From NCBI GenBank assembly GCA_030063045.1, contig JAQSEB010000060.1, positions 1-64,000 on the forward strand: a DNA stretch of 64,000 bases, given 5' to 3'. Below are positions 35,077 to 46,969 of the stretch, piece after piece. The stretch is from Pratylenchus scribneri (taxonomy: Eukaryota; Nematoda; Chromadorea; Rhabditida; Pratylenchidae). Position 1 is the stretch's first letter; the number at the start of each line of letters is the position of its first letter. The notes under the pieces were generated by a model. That model saw only the letters and a list, made by a program, of their open reading frames with translations. It was not told the origin of the DNA and made no database searches. A program made the translations under genes and the position numbers.

Positions 35077-37493
35077 ATTTTTCCAATTTCCAAAGACCGA
35101 GTTGCTGGAAATGAAGAATGAAATGAAATCAATGAAATTGGCCTAGAAAATTAAGCACTTGTGATTGTGAATGCGAATGGAAATACATTTATAGATGAAA
35201 TATTAACTATATTGATATATTAAGAAGTACGAATTACTTATGTTTTAATAAATTATTTTTATGTTAATGCCATATAACATTTATAAAGAATGATGAGAAT
35301 ATTATAATTATAGATTATACAAAATACATTGTTATTTTTTTGAAAAAATTTTAGATTGAAATTGAAGCATCATTTTTAATCAAAATTAATTTTGTTTAAA
35401 TATATTTCGAATCGCGAATATGAAGATAAAGTAAAATTATTTCGTTTTATGCCACTTTCAGGACAAGGGCACGTATCACTAAATTTTGTGTCAAATTGAA
35501 GTGCTAAGCAAGATCTATCGAATGATATAGAATTCACATTAATCGGTTTAAAATTTAAATGGTTTTGGTCAAAAAAGTCCAAAAAATTACAAAAAAAGGT
35601 GCCACGCTTATTCTCAAAGTCTTATTTTTGCCATAAATGAATCAATCTTTTTATATAATATACCATTCGATAAATAAAACTTGACTCTTCAAAATGACAT
35701 TAAAATTATTGAAAATGATTTGGTATTATTAAAGTTATGATGATGCATCAAACTTTCTCGCGCCCAGTTGGCTTGCGCCCAGTAGGGGTGTACCCATTAA
35801 AATTCTATTTTCATCATCTTATCAGCTATTTTGTAAGATACAATTCTGAACTGAACCTTTTTTTAAGATCATATAAATAATAGATTGAATTTGATTCTTT
35901 CATTCTTCAATTTCCATAGATTTATAAAATAATTGAAAAAAGAGATTTTCAGTCCAATTTTATTCTTAAATTCAACAAATTTTCTGAACTTTTTTTGGTA
36001 ACTCTCCTCATTATTTTGTTCATTATTCAATGTGGGAGCAATCAATTTTTTAAAGGTAATATTCCATTTGAAAATACTTGAAACCCCTTTTTACAAATCT
36101 TTTAACAATTTACAATATTTAAAATAAGCGCCTTCCCTCAAAAAATTTTCAGATTTTATGCTCAAAGACATAAAATTTTATTAAAGTTGGATTATTTAAA
36201 ATGGCCAAATTATATTTATTAGAGTAAATTTTGTGGATTTTTGAAAGATATATCTATCAATTTTCCCTTATAATTTTATATTCTTCACTAATTCAACTAT
36301 AGAATAGACTGAAGAATCGAATATACTTAATTAGCCGTACTTAATAATTTTTTCTAGAGATCGGATATTTCGGAAATCCCTTTCGAGAAAATTCGGGAAC
36401 CTGACTCGGGAATTATTCGGGAATGCATAGCCATTTCCCGATCAAATATTTTCTAAATTTTTCAAATTGAATCGGTTTCAGGAATTTTTTCTTGAATCCT
36501 CAATCGATTTCCCAACCAAAGCAAATTGCTAATTCTATTCTACCAAATATTTACTAGGGCAAAATAAATTACTTCCATTTCAAAATTAAAATTCTTCAAT
36601 GATTTCTTGCATTTGTTGTAAAAGTGTCCAATAGGAAATTGATAATCGAATAGTGTAATTTATAAAAAAATATGCCGAAAAATCAGCGCTTTATGTGAAA
36701 AATTTGCGATTTAATTAGATATCTTAAGATCCCTATCCAGTCTTTTAAGCCTTGCTATAATCTTAAACCTAATTTTAAATCAAGCTTAATTCCATTCAAC
36801 GAGTGATGTATGACGGCCGGATTTCTCAATTCGAACATGGAAATTTGTATTATTAAAAGAAAATAATTAAATTAATATTGAAACTCTTACTTGAACAAAA
36901 CACAATGTTATCAAATAAAAATGATGCCATTCGATTCCTCTCGACGAGCTGCGTCGATTGAACTATAAATTGGCCCTTCAAAGAGTTTCACCAAAAATGC
37001 CCTCGTTCCCCCTTTGTTTTATCGTTGTAAAAGTTGGCATTATCTTACCAAGAAGGTAAGAAATCAGAAGTCCAAAACTACCCCTTAAAATGGGTTTGCT
37101 TTCTTTTTAAATCAAAACCTGAGAAGAACACACTTATTTACGTTTTCCATTGAATGAATTAGATAAAATATTATAAAGATTCATTTTTAAACAACTTCCC
37201 ATTTTAAAATTTTTTGAAAAGCGATGATAAATATTTTTTGCTCATCATCATTTGCCATCGGCGGCGTTGATTCATTCAAATTTTGAGAGGGCAAATCCAC
37301 TAAATATGTTCTCATCGAAATTTTATTTCATTTATTCATTTATTTATAAAATTTATATTTTTCTGAGTCATTTTTTATTAAATTTATATTACATTAATTC
37401 CTCCCTTTTAAATAATTATTATATATAATTTTTAGTTTATTTTTGGCAAAAAAAAACCCATTTGTTCAAACAACAATATATTTCTTCCCAAAT

Positions 37494-37976
37494 ATGATGG
37501 CCAACAACATTTTATTGACATTGATGGTTGCATTTGCTTTGCTGGCATTCCTCGATGGAGGTTAATTCATTGCATTTCAAAACTTCAAAATTTTTTTTAG
37601 AAAAGGTCAAATGCTACAAAAAAGGGAAAGGGATTGTGCGTTGCTGCCCGCCTAACATCAAACTGCAGCCTCACGGGACATGTAAAGGTAAAATCAAAAA
37701 ATATCTATTTTTTGGATGTAGGGCCTATTTAAGTCTAATTTTTCGCTGTGCAGCAAAAATCTAAAGTAAAAAAATAATGGGAGATAAAAAATTTGAAATT
37801 TAATTGATTTATCAAAGATTATAAATTTTTATTAATTTTTTTTAGAAGAAATCGGATGTTCCTTCAATTGTTTTTGTGCCAAGAAAGAAATTTGTGCGGA
37901 GAAGATGAAACATTTCAATCGTTCCATCACCGAAGAAGATGTGGAATCATATGGAATGTCAAGCCAAATTGGTTGA
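37494..37976 (+). CDS. Secreted cysteine-rich protein, tail-less paralogue (right-arm copy)
   Basis: Exons 37494-37560, 37601-37687 and 37846-37976 give 94 aa. The signal peptide (M-M-A-N-N-I-L-L-T-L-M-V-A-F-A-L-L-A) and all eight core cysteines are kept. Relative to the left copy there are two extra codons beside the C-C-P-P motif and several charge changes. The TGG codon after Q-I-G is TGA here, ending the protein before the hydrophobic tail. Just downstream there is also a 1-bp deletion, and the former last exon has a further in-frame stop. The result is a protein with signal peptide and no anchor, so probably soluble and secreted. It is otherwise intact, so neofunctionalisation is as plausible as decay. 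Confidence 0.7.
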
Positions 37977-38441
37977 TTGCTTTTGGTAAGTTTTTTAAAT
38001 ATTATATAAAAATTTGAAAAAATAATAAAAATTCTCAATTTAATCAAAATTAATCAAAATTTCTATTTTAAAATTTTCAATTTCAGTGTCACCACCTTCA
38101 TGACCATGTTTTTGGCACATCAAATTTGAGCGGCGCAGCCGAAAGAATTAAACTGGAAGATGGCCATTTGATTCTTCCCATTTTTCCACATTTTTGGTTC
38201 TCTGGTTCTGTCTCTTTCCATCATTCTTTTTCATTTTTGGGCGTAGTTTTTAGTTAAAGGGTCTATTGGTACAATTTTGTTGAATGTACCGCCCCAAAAT
38301 GTTAATGTGTTGAATAAATATGTTGAAATATTTTTCTATTTTAAAATTCAAATAGGGATCAAACCAAATCATTAAGAGAATTATCATTATGAACATAAAA
38401 AGAGGGAGTAAATAATACAAATGTAAAATCAATAATTGGAA

Positions 38442-41400
38442 TTATTTATTGGAAATTAATTTTTTACAAATCACAAGCAACAATTTAGTGAAGAGGAAAA
38501 GAGCAAATTGGGTAAGAAGAAAGGCAGGAATAAAAATATCCAAATTATAATAAGTGATTGGACTCATCAATCGAGCGGCACTTTTCCATTCTGGCAAATC
38601 CCCTTGTCCATACAAAAATAGCAAATCCAAATTTGCTTTCAGCCTCTGTTCTGCTCTCATTGGTTTATTACGAATTAGTCGTTTTGTGCGTTCCGCATTC
38701 CTTTTGTAGGATTGATTTGTCAAAATCTGCAAATAAATGCATTCATATTTCTAATTGTAAGTAAATTCTGATTTTGATTTGTATTATAATTTTGGTTTCT
38801 AAAGTTTTATTCTGATTTCTATGTTTTTATTCTGATTTCTATGTTTTTATTCTGATTTGTAATTATAATTCGGATGGTATTTTGTAGAAAAAAAACATTG
38901 AAAATTTCGAAAAGTTTATAACGGTTTAATGGTTTGTCCAAAATTCACAAACCCTATAACATTAGATAGAGCTCATCAAGAAGTGTCGAATGGTATATAT
39001 TTTGTTATAATTTGGTCCAAATGAAAGGTATTAAACCACTTAAACCAGCATATGGGTTTCGGTTCAAAACCAATTAAACCATGACAAAATATATACCAAT
39101 CGATGCGTCTTGACGAGCTCTATTCAAAGGTATATCGTTTGTGAATTTTGGACAAACCATTAAACCGTTATAAACTTTTCGACATTTCCAATACTCTTTT
39201 CGACATTTGCAATTTTTTTTTTTCTACATTTTAAATATTTCCCATTATAATTCTGATTTCCATTTTATTTGATACCTCATTTATTGCATTGGTCAAATGG
39301 GAATGATCCAAAAGGATTTGTTGCCTTTTTACCCGAATTCCCCATCCGTTTCGTTCCGCCAATTTTGCATTCCTCAATTGGTCTTCAACAAATGGGATTC
39401 CAACTATTGGAACTCCATAAAATGCAGATTCCATCAAGGAGTTGAAGCCGGAATGGCTGATGAAAAGACGCAAATTTGGATGGGCTGTGAAATAAATTTG
39501 GTGTAAATTATTTTGTAGAAATGGAAAATTAACCTAAAATTTTTGTCTGTGGAATCCATCCTACAATGAAAACATTTCCTACTCCGAGTGATTTAGCCAA
39601 AATTCTCATATTTTCCTTAAAATTGAAATAAAATATACAAAAAAGTTAATCAAAAATTTCATACTGACCACTTCCTCCTTGTCAACTTTCATTACAAAAT
39701 GCAATGTTGGATGTTCGGCCATTGCCCGCAATAAATTTTCCAAAAATGTTTTCGGCATCATCGAAGTCTTTACATGCGTTCCCAATGAAACCAATGCTAT
39801 CCCATCATTTTGCCTTTCGGAATTGATGAATTTTGGGAGCAAATTGCTTCCATTTTCATATTCCTCCAAACCGAATGGACCCAATGGAATTACATTTGAT
39901 TGGAATGGCCTTGGAAATTCGAGGAATTCGTCGGCCTCAACAAAACAAAGGGATGCTTCACGGGCAAGTGCTTCCAAATTGGGAAAATTTAGACTAAATT
40001 TGAACAATTTTGTACATGATTTAAAACAATTTATAAATATACCCATAATGTTTCCAAAATATTTTCTGGTAAAGAGGCGTCATATCTGCATACGCTCTCC
40101 TGGCCACTTCCACACCAATTATATTCCAGAATCGTTGAAAATAACCCATCTCTTGATCGGAATAATCTGCGGGCATTATTGAGGGAACATGACTTGATGG
40201 AAATGGCAGGCCCATCAATTCGGTTGCATATTCAAAAAGTGGCATACTGGGAATTGTTTTGGAAAATATTTTTTAAAACATAATTTTTATATTTTTAGCC
40301 TATTTCGTTACGGCATCATCTAATTATTGTAGATGTTTCAATTTTTCCAAACTTTCAGGAAAAACCGAAATTTATTCAATTTCTAATAGGAGATTTCAAT
40401 TTCTCCTAACTTTCAGGAGAATTTGAATAATTTCAATTTCTCCTAGGAGATTTCAATTTCTCCTGAATTTCAGTTTCTCCGCCGACATATCGATTGCAAC
40501 ATTTATATCATTTTTTGTATTATACTGACTGACATTAATATCCAAAATAATTTGATTTTTTTTTTGAAATTTTGAATTTATTTTTCACAAAAGATTGTAA
40601 AATAATGGAAAAATATTGTTTTAGGGCTTAAAATCTTTGACTTTTTTGAGAGGAATATAGGGTCAATTTTGGAATGTAAGTAGCCATTTTTTACCTTGTA
40701 ATTAATATTTGCGTTTTGATGCCCAACAAATGACCAATTCCGGTGGCGCAAAGCAAAAAAGGCTCATAAATTATTGCATCAAATTTATAGGCCCTTAGGC
40801 GTTCGATAACTTCGGTCGAAATGATCTCCTAAAAAAATTTAAAAATTATATTTTATAATTTTTAAATTTTTTTCCATACTTCACAAAGTGTCATCACTTT
40901 AGTATGCCTAGATTGTGACATCTTATATGTCGAATAAAATTCATCATTTTCGAACATTTTTCCAATGTGATCCTGATAATCTTCTTCCATTTCGTTTTCA
41001 TCGCCATTTGTGGAATTATTTTTAAATGGTAGTAAAATTCGTTCCACCAATTTTGGTCCTTCAAATTTGGCCGGATCAACGAGAGCTTCGGGTTCAAATG
41101 AAACCTGAGGGTATATTAATAGATTAAAGGGTGAAGTATATTTGGTACTATTCATTTTTGCGAAAATACCACCAAAATTTATGAAAATACCATTTTAGTG
41201 GTAATTTTGGATATTGATCACGAATTTGAGCATTTTTTTTGTCTATAACATCGAGCTATGAGTTATGTGAAATTAAAAATTGAAAAAGCAAAGGGTCTCC
41301 CGTTTTGGGTCGCAATCGCAATCGCAACTAGAAAAAAGTGACGAAAAATTTTTTGGTCAAATTATAGCTTAATCGACGTTCCTTGATGAAGTTTCGCATA

Positions 41401-42078
41401 AAATTCAAAAATAAAAAAGTTCTAATCATTTTTAGCTTCACATGTAATGTCAAAATTTTGCCTTATTAGGATTAAAGCTTCAGCTATAATTTAAACTCTG
41501 GCCTCGGAACATAGGAGTCTTAAATGAGTAAAAAGTATAGCTTGAGCTTAATTTTAAGCTCAGATTCGTGATCAGCACTTTAAATTATTCTTAGGACTCG
41601 TTTTTCATAAATTTTAGTGGGGCTATCGCAAAACGGAAAAATAGCTTATTTTTTTGTTTTATTTTGTGTGAAAAAATTTCTTTGCAATTTCCATTAAATT
41701 AAATAATTATTTCTCTAATCAATTTATTCTTCAAGGTAAAAATATCAAATATTAATTTGAAAAAATATTGATTTTTGGTGTGCGAACTTGGATATTTAAA
41801 TTTAGTTTAAAAAATAGGTGCGATATTTTAAGTATTTTTTAATGAATCATTAGTATTTATGCTGACCACGTTGTAGCCAGCTTTGGCAATTGCATCGGCA
41901 ATTCGAGTGTGGAAAACAACATGGCTGAGACAATTTAATCAGGATTTATAATATTTTTAAGTAATTAATCCAACCTTCCTCCGTAGCCAGGGGCAAATAA
42001 GAGCAAATTTCGATGGGCTATTGCGGAATTTATGATGAAAGATAGGAAAAATAAAAGTATTCCAATTATCAACTGCAT
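38442..42078 (-). CDS. ugt: UDP-glucuronosyltransferase (UGT), complete
   Basis: Nine minus-strand exons join in perfect phase to 541 aa: 41975-42078, 41867-41924, 40880-41104, 40695-40828, 40043-40246, 39669-39993, 39534-39615, 39276-39484 and 38442-38726. A signal peptide opens the protein (M-Q-L-I-I-G-I-L-L-F-F-L-S-F). It is followed by F-A-P-G-Y-G-G-S-H-V-V-F-H-T-R, which holds the N-terminal catalytic-His region. The UGT signature is F-I-S-H-S-G-F-N-S-L-M-E-S...G-V-P...P-F-V-E-D-Q, with H-S-G in place of the usual H-G-G. The C-terminus has a luminal R-L-M-S-P-I-T-Y-Y-N-L-D-I segment, a transmembrane helix and a lysine tail, as in ER-bound UGTs. The length fits the family (about 530). It conjugates UDP-sugars to small lipophilic molecules in the ER lumen. 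The last intron (38727-39275) and the second intron (41105-41866) carry inverted-repeat elements. Confidence 0.93.
38883..39228. mobile_element. 346-bp inverted-repeat element in the last UGT intron
   Basis: The ends TGTAGAAAAAAAA and TTTTTTTTTTCTACA are inverted. Inside them a 40-bp-plus inverted pair runs from GAAAAGTTTATAACGG to CACAAAC on one side and its reverse complement on the other. The centre contains GGTATATATTTTG against CAAAATATATACC and CGATGCGTCTTGACGAGCTC. It belongs to the same family as the elements at 54004-54325 and about 44095-44345, which share the GAGCTC and ATATACCAATCGA motifs. Confidence 0.8.
40340..40490. repeat. Short palindromic repeats in a UGT intron
   Basis: CAATTTCTCCTAGGAGA and variants occur several times, with TCTCCTAGGAGA a perfect palindrome. 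No other function was seen. Confidence 0.5.
41217..41576. mobile_element. Inverted-repeat element in the second UGT intron
   Basis: TTGATCACGAATTTGAGC at the left and GCTCAGATTCGTGATCAGC at the right are inverted. The interior contains TATGAGTTATGTGAAATTAAAAATTG, closely resembling 46283-46380 in a GPCR intron (ATGAGTTACTTGAATTTTAAAATTG), so both are members of one family. Confidence 0.6.
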
Positions 42079-43205
42079 CTTAAATTTATAAATTAGAGAA
42101 AATTCCGATTAATTACAGTCATTTCAAAATTTTAAAGTGAATATAAAAATAAGAGTCAAACTTTTGCCAAATTTGGCTATTTTTTGCAAATAAAATAAAA
42201 TATTGCTCAAAATTTATTTATAAATATATTTAAGAAATGGACACGGATATATTATTTAAGGGCTCAAACATTTTTGAATAAAATATAAAAAAGGCCTTCG
42301 GATATTAATAAAATTTTAGGCTCCTTTTCACTCATAAAAATCACAATTTATTGTCAATTATTTAAAATGTGCTTTTATACGAGATTGTCGAAAAAAATTT
42401 TTCATATGAACAAATTTATACTTTGTATTTATATTGGCGAGATAAAAAAGAGTTCATTTTAATTTTATCAATTCTCGTTGCATAAAGGAAGGAGTTTTTG
42501 CGCAAAAGAAAAATATTTAGATAAAAAGCACAAATCACAAACTATCAATTAAAATGTTCCTCATTTCTTTTAATCAATTTTATTTCAATTTAATAATCAT
42601 TGTACATTGATTAATGTTTTCAAAATCAATTCTATTACTGATTATAATATAATATTAATTTTTGAATATTATCTAATATGCGTAAATGAATCAAAATTGG
42701 ATGAATTTTCGATCAAATTGTTTAATGAATAATTTTCCAAGCAATACAAATTCATTTTAAATTTTCGGAAATTTATATTAATTAAAATGCACCTCTCTGA
42801 TGTAAAATTCTGAGAAAAACTTTTTAGTTATCGAAATTCATTTATAAATCATAATCTTTGCCTATTTTATTTCCATATATTTTTTGTTTTATTATAAATT
42901 CGCCAGAAAAGAGGAGATCATTTTTCCGAAAATTGCTATTTTTCGATACAAATTAAGCACAAAAAAATAATGTGGGAATTTTTTTTGGTATAAATTCAAA
43001 GAAATACTAATGGGAAAATCAGAAATCACAAAACCATTGTGGGAATTTTTTGTATTCAAAGTAAATATATAAATTTGTATTTGGCAAATATATAAATTTG
43101 TATTTGTTTCCGAATAAATTGGTATTCCAAACTCACATCAAACATCATTGTACCTATCTTTTTATTATTTTACATTCTTCACTCAATTTTATTCTTTCAT
43201 CTGTA
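42079..43205. other. UGT-GPCR intergenic region
   Basis: Upstream of the divergent UGT (-) and GPCR (+) genes. AT-rich, with no ORF and no clear motif other than poly(A/T) tracts and two tandem copies of AATATATAAATTTGTATTTG around 43063-43100. Confidence 0.5.
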
Positions 43206-43620
43206 ATGCTAGTCCCACAATGGACGACGTGTCAAGCGTCCGTGTCAAGCGTCCGCGTTTTGCTCCCACAGTGAGTGCGTCCGCGGCACGTTGCGTGGCA
43301 CGGAGCGCAGCGCTTGACACGGACGCTTGACACGCAGATGCTCCCACAATGCATCCCGACGCTCAACGCTCGACACGGACGCTTGACACGGATCGTTTCA
43401 AAAAAAGTTTGAAAAACGCGGACGCGCAGCACTTTTCTCCTTGCATTGTGGGAGCAAATCGTTCTGCGTGTCGAGTGTTGAGCGCTGCGCTGCGCATTGC
43501 GCGTCCGTGTCAATATCAATTTTTTGCTCCCACATTAATTAAGGAGAAAATAGGCTCGGACGCTTGACACGCAGCGCTTGACACGGACGCGCTGAGCGCG
43601 CTTCATTGTGGGACTAGCAT
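43206..43620. mobile_element. GC-rich 415-bp terminal-inverted-repeat element abutting the GPCR start
   Basis: A perfect 17-bp inverted repeat, ATGCTAGTCCCACAATG at 43206 and CATTGTGGGACTAGCAT ending at 43620, bounds a block far richer in G+C than anything nearby. Inside, GTGTCAAGCGTCCG and its reverse complement occur many times, together with repeated GCTCCCACA or TGTGGGAGC motifs that echo the terminal repeat. The open frames here (43148-43567) are by-products of the repeats. The GPCR ATG is at 43626. Confidence 0.85.
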
Positions 43621-43625
43621 AAGAA

Positions 43626-46600
43626 ATGACAATCAACGGTAGTCTCGGAAGTCCAGTAAGCCAATTTTTTTTAATATATTTTGATTTTTATATTTTTAAA
43701 TTAAATTTTTATTATTTTTTTGAATAATTTTAAATATGAATACTTATTTTGACATATTTTTTCAAATACTACCTCAACAAGGAATGACACAAATTAATAA
43801 TAAGTATAAAAATAAATTTAAAAAAATATATAAAATATTTTTTCAATTATTATTTCAATTTTTATTAGTTATTTGTTGCCTATAAAAATGCTGGCCCCAC
43901 AGCGGCTCTGATTTTGCCTGCAATTTTGCTGAACATCATCGCATTTTCCGGTGTTTTTATGAATGCATTTGTTGTATTCACAACAATTTTCACAAAGTAA
44001 ACATTTTATTAAATTAAATAAAGGCGATTTTTTCCCACTACAACTTTTTTTTATCATAAAAAGTAGTTTTTATTCTAATAGATCATAAATCAGTTCAGAA
44101 CTTACAACCCTTATAGCAATTTGTATTTGTAGATTTCATTGAGACACATTTAATATTATATAAAATGTCAAGTTTTAATCAAAAATTAAAGTGTTTAAAA
44201 ACCCCAAATTCTAAATATGGTTTTAGCGCTTTAACTCGCTCATCAGTTTCAATTTAAATTAAAAATGTATATGTCAAAACATGCAACTCGATGAGACTAC
44301 AAATCGATTTGTAGGGTCTAAAACCGTTTATGTGAAGTCTAAAATTAATAATTTTTAGGGCAAAAAATAAAAAAGCTGCCTAAAAAGATAAAAAAAATGA
44401 GGTAAAAATATTTTATCATATCTAAAATCAAATCAATAAGTAAAAAAAATAATTCATCATTTAAAAAAAAAGAATTTTTAAATAAAATTTTAATACCATG
44501 AATTGCCTGAATTCCGGAAATATATTTTATAAAAAATCTTATATAGATCATTGCATGGAACGGCCAATTTCCTTCTTTCGCTGATTTGTTTTTGTGAAAT
44601 TTTGCATCAAAGTGGCCATTGCATTTTCTTATTTGTCGCCTTAAGCGGCATCAATTTCATCGATTCTGCAACGGCAACATTGTTGGAATTACCAATGTAT
44701 TTTGGCTCCAATGCAGCATTGTTTGGCATGATGTTGGCCGCAATTGATCGGCTTTTTGCAGTCATTTCTCCAATAAAGTAAATATGATAATAAAATTGAA
44801 ATGTGAATATATATGTTGCGGTAAATTTGGGAAATTGATAAATCCTGAGATTTATGAAGCTGCTGGGCTTGCTAATTTTGGAAATTTCAGCTTCTAGATC
44901 GTACAGACTCATAGACTCATTCAATTCAGCATGCTCGATCTACTATATTAAATTTCAATTTAAGACTATTCTGAATTTGTTTAGTAAAACTTTCCGTTAG
45001 ATTCCTATCCCAGCTCAAGCGCACTAACACTATTCCCGGTTTGGAATTTAAATTTCATAAAGTAAATCGACATTGCCGAGTCGATAGAGCCTACTCTTGA
45101 GTCTTTAAAATAACTTGAAGCTGAGATTCCTGAAATTTACTGGGCCATCAACTTAATTAATCCCGGGATTTGTCAATTTCCCCAAAGTGGACTCAACAAA
45201 TATATATTTTTTAGACATAAACAAATTGGTGGAAAATTATATTTGTCAGTTTTGACAATTTTATTCGTCATATATGGAATATATTGGGACATTTATATGT
45301 TCAATTTTTACTGTATAAATAATCCATCAATGTAAGTGGAAAAAATATCAATATTTTTGATAAATTAAATACTTATTTTTAGCCCAGTCACCGGTCTTGT
45401 CTCGGATCTTTTAGCGGGTGAGCCAAGTGTAAAATTTTTTTATCAGACGGCAACATTAAATGGAATTTCCATTTTCTGCTATTTGCTTGTTTGGATTATT
45501 ATTAAACGAAAAAGTGGAGGTAAAATTATTTTTTATAAATATTTTTTGGAAAATTCTATATATAAAAGTTTTCGGTTAAAAATTTTTCCAAAAAAAATAT
45601 TTTAAAAATTTTTTCAATAAATTTTTTAGTCCAATTGAAATCAATTGAAATAATTTTAAAAGGAAAAATTTAAAATAAATTACTAAAATTTGAGGGGAAA
45701 AAATATTTTTTGATTTAAAAATGTCTAAAAAATTTTAAAAGATTCAATTTTTAGAGGTTTATTTCCTACCGGGCTTCCGGGCCAAAACCCAACCGGGTTT
45801 CCAAGTCGAAGTTCAACTCTTATTAGAATTGGACCCGGTGGATAATAAAAAAATTTCAATTTTTTTAATAAAATGCAAAAATTTTAAAAATCTCAAAATT
45901 ATTTTGCATCTTCAATTTTTGTATCAACCAAATTCGAAAGACCAAAAATTCAAAGAATATTTATTTTGCTCAATTTTTATTCATACAGTTACCAAGGAGA
46001 CCAACACCCGATTGATGAAATCATTGTCCATTATCATTGTAATAAACATTGGCGGCTATTTGGTCTCATTGAGCTTCTACCAACTCATTCAAATTCTTAT
46101 GCAAATTATGGACTTTGTAATGCTTTGGCATTGTGGCCTTCTCTTACCTGGGTTGGCATTAAATTTTGCTGCTGCATGCAATGCCCCTGTGTTATATATG
46201 ACCAGGTTAGGATTGAGGTGCTTTTCTGCTATAGGCAATCCCAACCAAAAATTCTGAAAATCACATCCTAGATAATTTTGGGTGCTGATCACGAATTTGC
46301 ATTTAATTATTGCCTAGAGGTTATTGTTATGAGTTACTTGAATTTTAAAATTGAAAAATTAAAGGGCCCCTCTTTATAGGAATAGGAATTCGAAAAAGGA
46401 TCTTACGATTTTTTTGACTTAAGATTTGGGCTAGGGCTTATTAAATTTAAACTAGGCTTATTAGGACCATATAGTAAACTTAATTAAGTCCAACTATCGT
46501 ATAGATTAATTTTATGAAAGAAAGTTTTAAATTTATGCGCATTTATGAATTTCACTTAAAATTTCCGCATAACTGTCGTCAATGATTTGCTAGGCAAAAA

Positions 46601-46969
46601 GGACAGTTTTTACTTTTTAGTCAACACCCAAAATTACTACTATGTAATTTTCAGAGTTTTTGTTTGTTATTTGCCCATAACCGAAAACCGAGAGGCCCTA
46701 AAAAATTAAAAATTCTTTTTAGTACGGAATATCGGAAGGCATTTTTACGGTATTTGAAGAAATTGTCCAGCATTTTGCGCATCAAAAATTTCAAAAAACA
46801 TGAAAATACAACAACAACATTATTCAATGTTCGTTTCAATGCAACTCACACAGTGACTAATGGCATTGGAAGAAGTGAGATAAGAAATTCAAGCCAAAGG
46901 ATTGGCCAATCTTCAATTTCTATTCATTTACAACAACAACCCGTCACAATTTCACGCTCTTTTTCTTAA
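43626..46969 (+). CDS. Seven-transmembrane chemoreceptor, srsx-like GPCR
   Basis: Seven exons in consistent phase give 368 aa: 43626-43655, 43869-43996, 44547-44777, 45215-45331, 45383-45519, 45989-46205 and 46723-46969. TM1 (A-L-I-L-P-A-I-L-L-N-I-I-A-F-S) is followed by L-H-Q-S-G-H-C-I-F-L-F-V-A-L-S-G and by the TM3 end M-M-L-A-A-I-D-R-L-F-A-V, where D-R replaces the rhodopsin DRY. TM6 and TM7 lie in exon 6 with A-C-N-A-P-V-L-Y-M at the NPxxY position. Exon 7 begins T-E-Y-R-K-A-F and encodes a basic/Ser-rich cytoplasmic tail. The IDRLFAV and TEYRKAF motifs and the exon pattern point to the nematode serpentine receptor class sx. It would detect chemical or peptide cues in neurons; the ligand is unknown. 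Introns 2 and 6 hold inverted-repeat elements. The GC-rich element 5 bp upstream occupies the expected promoter or 5' UTR. Confidence 0.85.
44095..44345. mobile_element. Degenerate inverted-repeat element in GPCR intron 2
   Basis: It contains CTTATAGCAATTTGTA…GTAGATTTCATTGAGAC and GATGAGACTACAAATCGATTTGTAGGGTCTAAAACCG, motifs shared with the element at 54004-54325. The copy is decayed and its ends are approximate. Confidence 0.45.
46276..46635. mobile_element. Inverted-repeat element in GPCR intron 6
   Basis: AATTTTGGGTGCTGATCACGAATTTG at the left and CAACACCCAAAATTAC at the right give an imperfect inverted end pair (TTTTGGGTG/CACCCAAAA). It is related to the element at 41217-41576 in the UGT gene. 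Confidence 0.5.

Larger units (their letters stand above)
31557..38258 (-). repeat. Right arm of the 6.7-kb inverted duplication
   Basis: Reverse-complement partner of 13562-20279, about 16 bp shorter overall through several small indels (for example, a 4-bp difference near 33935). It contains mirror copies of all left-arm features. Confidence 0.93.

Noticed and set aside
43148..43567. Overlapping ORFs of 60-95 aa rich in Arg/Ala/Cys/Ser in the GC-rich element
   Set aside because: They arise from the repeated GTGTCAAGCGTCCG motif, which is open in several frames on both strands, and they cross the element ends.
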